Origin: an uncultured Erysipelotrichaceae bacterium
GTDB lineage: Bacteria; Bacillota_I; Bacilli_A; RFN20; CAG-826
Direction: 5' to 3'
Length of the DNA stretch: 39,892 nucleotides
Assembly (NCBI GenBank): GCA_902799855.1
Contig: CADCCA010000003.1
Span: 1 to 39,892 of the forward strand
Each line of letters opens with the position of its first letter. Position 1 is the first letter of the stretch. Made by a program: the position numbers and the translations under genes. A model generated the notes under the pieces. That model was not told the origin of the DNA, did no database searches, and saw only the letters and a list, made by a program, of their open reading frames with translations. Shown in pieces: positions 15,607 through 25,400 of the stretch.

Positions 15607-17691
15607 TTATCTTTTTCCTCCTTTCGCTTTGGAAGAGGCTTGTTTAGCTTCTTTTAAAACTTCTTCTTCGTGTTCTTCGAATTGAAGGTCATTATTAATC
15701 ACTAGGTATTTTGCTTCATCGGTAGCACGGCTAGATGGATTGTTCTTTTCTTCATTAGAAGATTCTTGCTTATTCATTCTAGCTTTATTAGCCGCTAAAG
15801 AAGCTTCGATACGTGTCTTAACAATCAAAGGCATTTCCACCTTTGGAGCACGTTTATCTAAGAGCCATGTCGCAGCGTAGTGAGTTTCACTAACTTTGAA
15901 TAGAGGTGGCTCTTTCTTGAAGTCAATTTTCATCGCATATTTACTACGTAACGCAAAGGCATCACCCACTGGTGGGTAGATTAAGTTTGGTGGCGTACCT
16001 GGAATAGCTTCAAGTCTTTCTTTACTATCAACATCTGGGATGGATGATAATAAAGCCCAGGTATATGGATGTTTTGGATCGTAGAAGATTTCTTCTTCTT
16101 TACCATATTCAACAATCTTACCAGCATACATAACAGCGACACGGTCCGCCATATTGGCCACAACACCTAAGTCGTGGGTAATGAAGATACATGTCATATG
16201 TCTTTCTGCTTTAATTCTGTTAATGAGTTCAAGGATTTGCGCTTGAATGGTGACGTCCAAAGCAGTTGTTGGTTCGTCACAGATTAAGATATCTGGGTCA
16301 GCGGTTAAAGCAATCGCGATAACGATACGTTGTCTCATGCCGCCAGAGAATTCAAATGGATATTGTTTGAATCTTGTTTCTGGTTGAGGAATACCGACTT
16401 CCGCCATAATCTTGAGAGCCTTTTGTTTGGCTTCTGGTTTAGTAATTCTAATCTTAGAAATGTAGTTTCTCTTCGCTAATGTTTTAGAAACTGCATAGAC
16501 TGCATCATGATATTCTTTCTTGATGGCTTTATGTTTCGCGTAGAATTCTTCATCAGCGCGAGAAAGAATGAATGTTTTAAGGAATTTAATGCGTAATAAA
16601 GTTTTGATGAAGCGTCTATTTTTGCTAGCCCATCTTTCATCGGTTTCTTGCATTAAAGCGGCAAAAGCTTCGTTATATTTTTGTTTCGCGGCTTCCACTA
16701 CTTCTGTTCTACGTGAATCAAATTCCGCTAATTGAGCAGCGTATTCCGCTTTGAAGATTTCTTTTTCCTTAGCCACTTCTTCTTTAGCTAATTTATCTTT
16801 AGCCAAATATTTGGCTTTAGCTTCAGCGATAAGTGGTTTATATTTGGCTTTTAATTCCTCTTTATTAGTAGCGTTTTCCACTTTCGCGTTTTTAATCTTC
16901 GCGTCAAAGTCCGCTTTTAAAGTAGCAAGTGCTTCTTGGTTAGAAGCGTGTTTAGATTTAGCTTCAGCAATAATTTCGTTCTTAGTTTTGATAAAGTTTT
17001 CTTGCGCTTCTTTTAAAGCAGCAGCTCTATCAGCTTTGATTTGAGCAGCGTTTTCTGGTTGCTCTTCGAGTAATTTACCGAATTTATGTTTGATCGTAAT
17101 TTTTTCAAGACCGTAATCTTGTTTTAAAGCGTAAAGTCTTCCGTTACTTTCGTTTTTCGCAACGTTTTTCACTCTTTCGACTTCTTTTTTCTTCTCACTC
17201 TTTAAGAATTTAACAGCTTCTTTGGTTTTGTTGAGTTCGCTGTTATAAGCGGTAATCGCATTCTTATAGGCAACAAATTCAGAAGCAGTTAAATCTTTTC
17301 TTAACTTCTTTAAGTGATTGCCGTTTAAAAGCATCGCTTCGGTAATTTGTTTACCGATTCTCATAATTGGGTTTAAAGAAGAAAGAGGATCTTGGAAGAT
17401 CATACCAATCTTATGGCCTCTAATACGATGGAATTCATCTTCAGAAACCTTGGTTAAATCTTCGCCTTCATACATTATGGAACCAGAAACGATACGACCA
17501 TTCGCGGCTAAAATACCCATGATGGTCTTACTTGTCACTGATTTACCACTACCAGATTCACCAACGATACAGAGTGTTTCACCTTTATATAAGTCAAAGG
17601 AAACACCACGTACAGCTTGAACGTAACCGTTATCGGTGGAGAAGTTAACTCTTAAATCCTTAACGGATAAAACAATTTCTTTATTTTCCAT
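15607..17691 (-). CDS. oppD: Oligopeptide ABC transporter ATPase OppD with very long coiled-coil insertion
   Basis: A 694-residue ATPase, about twice the usual OppD length. Walker A GESGSGKS (44-51), Q-loop Q100 (IFQDPLSSLNP), signature SGGMRQR (449-455), Walker B ILICDEP (468-474) and the C-terminal dipeptide/oligopeptide extension (YTWALLSSIPDVDSKERLEAIPGTPPNL) are intact, so it should work. Between the Q-loop and signature, normally about 50 residues apart, lie about 290 extra residues (about 125-415) made almost entirely of Ala, Lys and Glu heptad-like helix, probably an antiparallel coiled coil projecting from the helical subdomain. A Ser-rich polar C-terminal tail is also extra. The ATG overlaps the OppC stop (TAATG), with AAAGGAG upstream. 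Mycoplasma Opp ATPases are also enlarged; whether the insertions are related is unknown. Confidence 0.92.
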   Translation of the reverse strand: MENKEIVLSVKDLRVNFSTDNGYVQAVRGVSFDLYKGETLCIVGESGSGKSVTSKTIMGILAANGRIVSGSIMYEGEDLTKVSEDEFHRIRGHKIGMIFQDPLSSLNPIMRIGKQITEAMLLNGNHLKKLRKDLTASEFVAYKNAITAYNSELNKTKEAVKFLKSEKKKEVERVKNVAKNESNGRLYALKQDYGLEKITIKHKFGKLLEEQPENAAQIKADRAAALKEAQENFIKTKNEIIAEAKSKHASNQEALATLKADFDAKIKNAKVENATNKEELKAKYKPLIAEAKAKYLAKDKLAKEEVAKEKEIFKAEYAAQLAEFDSRRTEVVEAAKQKYNEAFAALMQETDERWASKNRRFIKTLLRIKFLKTFILSRADEEFYAKHKAIKKEYHDAVYAVSKTLAKRNYISKIRITKPEAKQKALKIMAEVGIPQPETRFKQYPFEFSGGMRQRIVIAIALTADPDILICDEPTTALDVTIQAQILELINRIKAERHMTCIFITHDLGVVANMADRVAVMYAGKIVEYGKEEEIFYDPKHPYTWALLSSIPDVDSKERLEAIPGTPPNLIYPPVGDAFALRSKYAMKIDFKKEPPLFKVSETHYAATWLLDKRAPKVEMPLIVKTRIEASLAANKARMNKQESSNEEKNNPSSRATDEAKYLVINNDLQFEEHEEEVLKEAKQASSKAKGGKR

Positions 17692-19862
17692 TAGTCTTCT
17701 CCTTTCAAGCTTGGGTTGATTGCATCTCTTAATCCGTTACCGAATAAGTTGAATGAAATCATAATCAAAGCGATAACAATCGCTGGGAAAATTAATAAGT
17801 AGGAGCTGGTTAATAACTCGCTTTGGTTGTCGGATAAGATAACACCAAGTGATGACATATTCTTTAAGCCTAAGCCTAAGTAAGAAATGGTCGCTTCAGA
17901 GAAGATAACACTTGGGATCATTAAGACCGCACCAGTAATAATTGTACCCATGGCGTTTGGTAAGATGTGCTTGACGATGAGTCGAGCGTCACTCGCGCCT
18001 AAAGTACGAGAGGCTAAAACGTATTCACGGCCTCTAAATCTATAGAACTGTGTTCTTGTTCTACTAGCAGTACCCATCCATCCGGTTAAGCATAAGGCTA
18101 AAGCGAATGTCCAGAAGTTACTACCCATATGGACGATAATTAAGGTCATCACAACAATCCATGGGACACCACCAAGGATTTCCATGAATCTTTCCATGAC
18201 GATATCAACAGTGCCACCGAAGTAACCACTGATGGAACCCCAAATTAAGCCAAATGTGAAACAGACAGCGAATGTTAAGATGCCAAGTAACAATGATGTT
18301 CTTAAACCTTCAAAGACATATTTGAACATATCTCTGCCAGATTTATCGGTACCCATGATGTATTTTGGCATGGATTTATAACCGAGGGCTTTATATTGCC
18401 AATATTTCGCTCTGACTGGGAAATAGCCAAATGTGTAACCATCATCGAATTCTGGCGGATCATAAACGATGTCATCTAAAGTGATTGGTTCTGCTAGAGG
18501 GCAATGTTCTTCATCAAGGATTGTACATTTGAAGTTGATGGTATCAAGCATATAACCCATGCTCGCATCACCGGAATATTCAAGTGTATCTTGGCCGTTA
18601 TCACCAATGAATGAAATCCAGCCATTATCTTTATAAGTCATTAAATCGGTAACGAAGAAATTGTAGTTAGTTCTCATACCGAAAGCGGCTTCATATGTGT
18701 CGTAAACAAATGAGCAGAAGTAGGCTTTGGAAAGGAACATGTATCTTGTACCGTTACTGCTCCAATATTTGAAGCCCGCACTACTCTTTTGTGATAAACA
18801 CTTATTCGCATCGGTGAATGACATATCTTCAAAAGCTTGTTTGATGTTGTCATTGATTGATTCTGATTCAAAGGCAATACCACCGATTAAAACGCACTTG
18901 TTATCATCGTCTTCCGCTTTCATTCTGACAGCAAAACTACCTTGTTCGAATTCGTTTTTGCCAGTCGCGGTTTTAATAATTTCAGAAACGTTGACTTTTT
19001 CTTGTTTCAAAGAATCAATTGCACTACCGATATTGTGTTTTGGAGCGTAATCGATTAATTGCACTTCTTTATTGATAGGCATATCGTGTTCATCTTTTTC
19101 CACATAGTTAAAGTAAAGAGCACATTCGCCTAACTCATAGTTATCTGGCTTATCAAATTCTTTTCCTTCAAGAGTATTGACCTTATCCATATCATAAACA
19201 TCAAAAACTGTGAGATATAAGTTCTCGTTGAAATCTAATGGAGTATCAAACACTTTACTAGCAAATTCAACAATGCCGGTTTTGGATGCTTCATAATAAC
19301 CAAATTGGACGTAACCACCTTGACCGAAAGTACCATTGGAATCAGTACTTGGGACGGAGTTAACGTATTTTAATTGAGAAATTTTCTTTTTGCTAATCGC
19401 AGAACGTTGTGGGAAATGTTCTAATGATGGCCACCAATGTTCGGCTTTTTCTTCATCTGTTTGAGCATCTGGCATTTCAGAAATATCAACAGCAATGTTC
19501 TTATATTTTAAAGTGCCATCCCAGAAGCCAGTGCCACTATTGAATAGTTTTGGCGCTAGATAAACTTCATCTGGGTGTGGGTGTCTTGTGTCACTTGTGT
19601 CAACTAGTGGGACAACAAAGGACATCAATAAAAGTCCACCGAGGATATAAGTTGCGACGACAGATGATTTATTCTTTCTGAATCTCTTGAGAGAGTCTCT
19701 TAAGAATGTGGTTGGTTTGGTTTGGAATTTTTGTTCGTGGACGCTTTCATCGACTTGGGTCAATGTGAAATCATCGTTACTGATTTCTGCGTCATTGATG
19801 ACTTCCCCTTCATTAGTCGGGGTGTCATTTTCTAATACTTCGAAATCTTTGTCTTCTAACAT
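17691..19862 (-). CDS. oppC: Oligopeptide ABC transporter permease OppC with large extracellular insertion
   Basis: A 723-residue permease where OppC is normally about 300. An acidic cytosolic N-terminus (about 1-48) leads into the OppC N-terminal segment (RDSLKRFRKNK) and first helix (about 67-86). About 400 residues (about 90-490) of predicted extracellular, soluble sequence follow, then a standard five-helix permease domain starting MGTDKSGRDMF, with the ATPase-coupling loop EYVLASRTLGASDARLIVKHILPN. The inserted part is rich in aromatic and acidic residues and resembles no domain I can name; it may dock the binding protein or hold the peptide. One base separates it from the OppB stop. It forms the channel together with OppB. 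Confidence 0.9.
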   Translation of the reverse strand: MLEDKDFEVLENDTPTNEGEVINDAEISNDDFTLTQVDESVHEQKFQTKPTTFLRDSLKRFRKNKSSVVATYILGGLLLMSFVVPLVDTSDTRHPHPDEVYLAPKLFNSGTGFWDGTLKYKNIAVDISEMPDAQTDEEKAEHWWPSLEHFPQRSAISKKKISQLKYVNSVPSTDSNGTFGQGGYVQFGYYEASKTGIVEFASKVFDTPLDFNENLYLTVFDVYDMDKVNTLEGKEFDKPDNYELGECALYFNYVEKDEHDMPINKEVQLIDYAPKHNIGSAIDSLKQEKVNVSEIIKTATGKNEFEQGSFAVRMKAEDDDNKCVLIGGIAFESESINDNIKQAFEDMSFTDANKCLSQKSSAGFKYWSSNGTRYMFLSKAYFCSFVYDTYEAAFGMRTNYNFFVTDLMTYKDNGWISFIGDNGQDTLEYSGDASMGYMLDTINFKCTILDEEHCPLAEPITLDDIVYDPPEFDDGYTFGYFPVRAKYWQYKALGYKSMPKYIMGTDKSGRDMFKYVFEGLRTSLLLGILTFAVCFTFGLIWGSISGYFGGTVDIVMERFMEILGGVPWIVVMTLIIVHMGSNFWTFALALCLTGWMGTASRTRTQFYRFRGREYVLASRTLGASDARLIVKHILPNAMGTIITGAVLMIPSVIFSEATISYLGLGLKNMSSLGVILSDNQSELLTSSYLLIFPAIVIALIMISFNLFGNGLRDAINPSLKGED

Positions 19863-19863
19863 A

Positions 19864-20907
19864 TTATTTCTTTGCCCCCATTCTAATTCTTGGATCGATG
19901 AATCCGTATGATAAGTCGATAAGGATGCCGGCTAATAAACCGATTGTGGTAAAGACCGCCATATCGACAAATAAGACGTTGTAGTCTGGATTTGTTTGAT
20001 TAACGGCTTGGACGTATAAACGACCAACACCTGGAATGTTATATAAACTTTCTAAGACCATACTGCCACTGAAGAGGAAGATGAAGTCCGCTAAGATGGC
20101 AGGTAAGATTGGGACGAACGCGTTTCTTAAAGCGTGTCTCACAATCGCTTGGTTCTTAGTTAAGCCTTTTGTTCTGGCTAATAAAAGATATTCGCTAGAC
20201 ATAACTTCGCAAAGTTCCGCTCTGACGACTCTGGTGTAACCACAGATGGAACCGAAAGCAATGGATAATACTGGGATGAAGTAACCGAGTATTCTTGTAC
20301 CGATAGCTTGGTCAGGAGTTGGCCAAGAAGTTGGTAACCATTCAATTTGGAATGCGAAGGCATAAATAAGTAAGGAAATGATAACGAAACTTGGGATGGA
20401 AATGAAAATCATAACTAAGGTTGAAATTAAATGGTCAACCCATGTATTCTTTTTCAATCCAGCTAAGATACCTAATGCGATACCTAATGGGACAGAAAGA
20501 ACTGTCGCGATAAGGTTAATAGACATGGTAGCAGGTAAACGTTCAGCGATAATACCAATTGCAGATGAATTTGGCTCGATAACGGTTGATCTACCCCAGT
20601 CCCATTGAGTGACGATATTGCCTAACCAAGAGAAGTATTGATCAATGGCTGGTTTAACATAAAAGTGATGCCATTCGCCGTCATACTGGAAAGATTCTAA
20701 TGGACTGCCTAGTTTTGGATTCAATTCTTTTAAATCAACAAAGTAACCTAAATTAACTTGATCAACATAGAAAGCATATCTAGTGCCTTCATTTGGAGAA
20801 ACAACGCCTCTTGGTGGGAGCGACTTCATCAAGAAAAAGGTCAATGTCAAAATAATGAATGCTGTGACAAACGCTAGGACAATTCTTTTAAGCGAGTATT
20901 TTAGCAT
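19864..20907 (-). CDS. oppB: Oligopeptide ABC transporter permease OppB
   Basis: A 347-residue permease with first helix at residues about 8-28, an extracellular loop of roughly 90 residues, and a permease domain holding the coupling motif EYLLLARTKGLTKNQAIVRHALRNAFVP. The ending (VDLSYGFIDPRIR-like) is typical of OppB/DppB. The first loop is longer than usual by perhaps 40 residues and contains W and Y clusters (DGEWHHFYVKPAIDQYFSW), echoing the larger loop in OppC. First gene of the oppBCDF operon; an AAAGGAG ribosome site lies before the ATG. Confidence 0.93.
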   Translation of the reverse strand: MLKYSLKRIVLAFVTAFIILTLTFFLMKSLPPRGVVSPNEGTRYAFYVDQVNLGYFVDLKELNPKLGSPLESFQYDGEWHHFYVKPAIDQYFSWLGNIVTQWDWGRSTVIEPNSSAIGIIAERLPATMSINLIATVLSVPLGIALGILAGLKKNTWVDHLISTLVMIFISIPSFVIISLLIYAFAFQIEWLPTSWPTPDQAIGTRILGYFIPVLSIAFGSICGYTRVVRAELCEVMSSEYLLLARTKGLTKNQAIVRHALRNAFVPILPAILADFIFLFSGSMVLESLYNIPGVGRLYVQAVNQTNPDYNVLFVDMAVFTTIGLLAGILIDLSYGFIDPRIRMGAKK

Positions 20908-20953
20908 ACGACATTCTCCTTTCTCCGCTCGATAGACAGCGGTCCCCTAACTA

Positions 20954-20982
20954 TACCACAATAGAGACCATTCTTCAAGAAT
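20954..20982 (-). promoter_or_regulatory. Promoter of oppBCDF
   Basis: On the minus strand TTGAAG is followed after 17 bases by TATAGT, about 50 bases before the OppB start codon. The -35 hexamer is inside the 19-base palindrome listed separately. Confidence 0.6.
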
Positions 20983-20985
20983 GGT
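20967..20985. promoter_or_regulatory. Perfect 19-base palindrome over the oppBCDF -35 box
   Basis: ACCATTCTTCAAGAATGGT is self-complementary apart from its centre base. It covers the -35 element, the classic place for a dimeric repressor. No regulator gene is visible in the window. Confidence 0.6.
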
Positions 20986-21025
20986 ATTAATACGTGTATA
21001 GATTGACTATCAAAATAAGAGAAAC

Positions 21026-21055
21026 AAAAAAAGGTTAGGCATTTAACCTAACCTT
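21026..21055 (-). terminator. Terminator of the protease/peptide-binding protein operon
   Basis: AAGGTTAGG (21031-21039) pairs perfectly with CCTAACCTT (21047-21055), followed on the minus strand by seven T's. It separates the upstream operon from the oppBCDF promoter. Confidence 0.88.
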
Positions 21056-21077
21056 ATGTTAATTAGTAAACTAATTA

Positions 21078-22421
21078 TTAGAGATCGAACAAGTCGAACA
21101 CTTGGGTGTAAGCACTTCTATCTGGATCGTAGACTTTTTCCGCTGTGAATTCATCGTACTTGTGGTCGATATCATACACATCTTGATAAGGAACACCATC
21201 GATTTCATAATCACTGACGAGGTGGACAGAATAGCCGATTAACTTGTTGTTTTCGACAATGTATCTCATGCCTTGAACGGCTGGCATTGGTGTGCCAAAT
21301 GGGATACCGTATCTTGTTTCATCGTCTTGATCAGCGGTTTCATTAGCGAATGTGATATCGCAGCAGAAGACGCATTGGCCATCGCCATTAGAACCAAGCT
21401 TTTTATTGATGACGTTACTGTAATCAGCAGAGATCGTTTCCGCAAAATCACTTAGTTTGGCGTTTTTGAATGCGTTGGTGAGAATTTCTCTACCGGAGGT
21501 GAAGATGTTATCCAAGATTTCATAAACAGGATTAATTCTCACGCCTTCATCCATGAATGATTGAGTTGGAACACGGAGGTAATTATTAAGATTACCTGTG
21601 GTGTGATAGATGTAGGTATCAAAGAATCTGTTGGTGTGGAAAATCCACTCATAGTTTGTGTAATCCGCAGAACCGTTTTGTGTTTTGATTTCAGCATCGG
21701 TTTCCCAAATGCGGAAGTAGCCATCAGGAAGGCTCATAGTCATTCTTTGGTCGAATCTATCATATCTAATCATTTCGCCGTTCTTGTAGACTCTTTTCTC
21801 GTACATTTCGTTATCAACGAGTTGATTGAGGCCTGATTCATCGACGGCGGCTAAAGCAGCAGAAATCTTCGCGGCATCATCTTCATCGCATTCAGCGTTG
21901 ACGGTAACAGGAACTACAGTCTTTAATTCTGGATTGTTTTTGTCAGAAACTTCAACTTCTGTTTTACCGGCTTTGATGCCTTTTAATAAACCTGTTTCAT
22001 CGACTGTAACGATGGAAGGATCCTTACTAACGTATTGAAGAGTGCTACCATCGTACTTATATTGTCCGATTGGCGCTAATTGATATTCTTCATTAACAAG
22101 GATAGAAGCTAATCTATGGTTGATTAAGATTTCTTTTGGATAATAAGGAACGGTGTTATCGAATTCCTTTGTTTCATCCGCTTCAGGAAGTGTAATTGGT
22201 GTTGGACCAGGATTACTACTGCTACTACTTGAACTACTGGATTCCTCAGAGCTACTAGCTTCAGAAGAACTACTAACTTCGGAACTAATGGAAGTTTCAG
22301 AGCTAGCTGGTTCAGAAGAACTAGTTTCTGGCAAAGAGGACTTATGGGTATTGCTACCGCATGCCACTAAGCAAGTAATGGCTAATAGTGATGTGAGAAA
22401 TAGAACTTTATTGTTTCTCAT
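21078..22421 (-). CDS. Lipoprotein with Ser-rich linker and bacterial Ig-like (Big_2) domain
   Basis: A 447-residue surface lipoprotein: signal peptide with lipobox (CLVAC, Cys21), a serine/glutamate linker (about 27-69), and a Big_2 domain (about 105-175: LQYVSKDPSIVTVDETGLLKG...AGKTEVEV). About 260 residues of unrecognised sequence follow, with aromatic-rich strands (YEWIFHTNRFFDTYIYHTT). It sits 13 bases after the peptide-binding protein gene, whose TAG stop lies within this gene's TAGGAGGT ribosome site, so the two are translated together. A role in peptide capture or in assembling the surface complex is inferred from position only. Confidence 0.8.
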   Translation of the reverse strand: MRNNKVLFLTSLLAITCLVACGSNTHKSSLPETSSSEPASSETSISSEVSSSSEASSSEESSSSSSSSSNPGPTPITLPEADETKEFDNTVPYYPKEILINHRLASILVNEEYQLAPIGQYKYDGSTLQYVSKDPSIVTVDETGLLKGIKAGKTEVEVSDKNNPELKTVVPVTVNAECDEDDAAKISAALAAVDESGLNQLVDNEMYEKRVYKNGEMIRYDRFDQRMTMSLPDGYFRIWETDAEIKTQNGSADYTNYEWIFHTNRFFDTYIYHTTGNLNNYLRVPTQSFMDEGVRINPVYEILDNIFTSGREILTNAFKNAKLSDFAETISADYSNVINKKLGSNGDGQCVFCCDITFANETADQDDETRYGIPFGTPMPAVQGMRYIVENNKLIGYSVHLVSDYEIDGVPYQDVYDIDHKYDEFTAEKVYDPDRSAYTQVFDLFDL

Positions 22422-22434
22422 AAACTATTACCTC

Positions 22435-25400
22435 CTAATCGTCAACCCAAGCGTCTTGGTTTGGAGCGGCGGTCACGTAAGATTCAGTTGGTGTACCGAA
22501 TTCTTCACTATCTTCCGCTTTAATAGCAAGGCTGTAGGAAACGTCAATCCACCAATACATGCCATAGTTTTCAAGAGTGAATGGATGTTCATTCCATAAT
22601 GTTGGTTTGCTTTCATCGTCCATCTTGAAGACACGTCTGATTTCACTATTGATTTCGCTAGCTAAATCAGAGGACAAGTTGATTGTACCAATGAGATAGC
22701 CTTCTTCGCTTGATTTAGCGAAGTTGACATCGAATCCACCGAAACCATTAACGAAAATTTGAATACGGGTGACATCTAATTTTGCGCTTGGAACGTTGAT
22801 GAACTTGGTATCGACTTCAAAGCTGAAGTTACCATTGTAGAAATCGTTTCTTGTCGCATTGACGAAGCAAGTTTCAACAATCTTAGCGTTTTCACCTGCA
22901 TTAACAACACCACCGTGATCGGCGACTGCCCATAAGGCATCGAATGACCACATCTTATTTTGATAAATTAATGGTTTATTTGGTGTTAGTTTGGAAGTAT
23001 CTGTACCCCAGTTAAGGGTGAATGTGGATGAGTTATCACTCTTTAAGACTTCTAAGAAGTTAAGAGGATTATAGGTATTACCGGAAATAGCACCGAAGCC
23101 TAAGTCGAATTTGCCTTTCATCATCCACTCTGTATAAACGTCCATCCAGTTGGTGACAGCTTCTTGTTTAACTTCGAGTTTGATTCTGCCACCAGAGACT
23201 CTAGCATCATTGAAGGCATCTTCGAAGTATTTAGCAATTTCTTCACCATATTCTTTGACGTCTGTTTGATACATCCATCTAATATGAATATTGATGACGG
23301 TTGGTTTAGAAACGGTACCATATTTGACTGCGCCTTGATCGACTAATTCAGCAACAGCGGCTTTGAAGCAAGCCACCGCTCTATCTCTAGAATAACCATA
23401 GGTTGGTTGACCCTTGGCATCATATGTTTGATAAGAAGCAACTGCGTTCTTGTGTGCATCAGAATCGTTATAAGATAAACCGTTTTCTGGATCGTTTAAG
23501 TAAGAATCAGCAAAGTAGTTGATGGATGGTTGACTACCACGGTTACCAGCGAATGTTTGTCTATCGATGGAATAGAATAAACCGTTTAAGAAGTTGTCAT
23601 TGCTCATCCATGGTTTGACGAGATATCTTTCTGAATCTGGGTTGTGCCAGACTTTCTTATTGAGATAATCCCACATATCTTGTGTACAGGAGTTGACATT
23701 GAGTTTGAATGTGGAGTCACCTCTTGTTCTATACACGTATGGCTGATTTGCTTCTTGAGAGATGTATTTGGATGGGATACCACAGCTATCTAATTCGCCT
23801 TCATTGAAACGGTCATAAATAGCAGATGTGGAAGAAGATGTATCGATATAAATCATCTTCACGCCAGCGATGTTGTATCTGCCTGATTCAGTCCACATAT
23901 CATTCTTTTTGAAGGTGATGTAGGCTTCTTTGGACCAGGATTCAAGCATCATTGGGCCAACAGAAACGACGAAGTCACAAATCTTGTTCTTATGGGAAGC
24001 AGGAACGACATTGTCATTGTTCCAGTAACCATATTTAAGAGCAGCTTCTCTAACTGGTGCAGCGTTATCTTCACTTAAACCGTTACCAATGGCTTGGAAG
24101 AAAGCTTCTGGTAATGGGGAATATAAGTTAGAAGAAAGTGTGTACATCGCGGTGAAACTATCGATTGGATTCAAGATAGTTAATTGGATGTATTCACCAT
24201 TTGTGGTGTCTGTACCAGTACTGACACCTAATTGACCTTTGCTCTTCATGTTATCCCAAGTACTCTTAGCACCAGCGTCAGTTGTTGTTTTGGCTTTGGT
24301 GTTATTGAAGTATCTTTGAGCACCGACGATACCATATGTTTGGTCGCCAGCGGCTTCAGTACCACGGGCTAAACCATGGGAACCAGTTAAAAGATAACGA
24401 TATGAGAATTCATAGTCTTCTAAGGTAATTGGTCTACCATCGAGGGTGAGATCATTACCATCAATACCTTTCCAGGATGTACCTGTATAACGGTATTTGA
24501 GTCTATTATCGGTCTTAGCGGTTTTAACATAAATTCTCCATGTGCTATATAAGCCTAATGGGTTAGCCTTTGGATTATCAGCAGAGAAGATTTCTGTTTC
24601 ACCAGTGATTTTACCAGTGGCGTCTTTATCTAAAACGACTGGGACTGGTCTAGTGAATGGTTTATCGACACCATTAACTTTAATTGTGTCTTTCGCTAAA
24701 TTTGGATACCATTCGTAGGCAGTTTTTGTGGAGGTAAGTCTTGTACCCCAATAGGATTGGGTGATGTAACCTTCTAAGTCAGAAACTTGGCTACCTGTAT
24801 CTTGTCTAGCATTGATATTTGTTGGGTTTGAAGACATCGCAGTGTGTAAATATCTCTTATGGGCTGCGACGGTTTCTTTTTCTAAATCACCATCAAGTGA
24901 ACCTTCTGAAAGTAAACCGAAGCCATAACCTGTGATGTATTCAGTGGTTGGTAATTTAACACGTGGATTGTATTTAACGAAACCACCATTTTCGAATAAG
25001 GTGATACCTGTTAAATGGTTATCCATCGCATATTTTTCTAATTGACCGAGGATTTCGGTTCTCTTATTGACGGCTTCAGCACCGGCTAAGGAAGCGAAGT
25101 TATAACCACCTGTAGCTGGACTTGCATCAATAACTTCTAAGTTGATGAATGCTCTCTTGTTAGAAGTTTTTTCTAAAACAGTAATTCTAGCGTTACCAAC
25201 AGCAAGAGCGGTGACAAGGCCATCATCACTGATAGCGATGACACCAGAGGCTGGAGAAGCGGTGTAAGTATAATTTCTTGCTTCACCATTACCACCAGTT
25301 GCATTGATGACGATGCTGGCTTGTTCATCTTTATTTAAGAAGTTACGGCCATTGCTTAAGCTAGCGGTGAAACTGAACGGCACATCTTGGCTGGCGCTAC

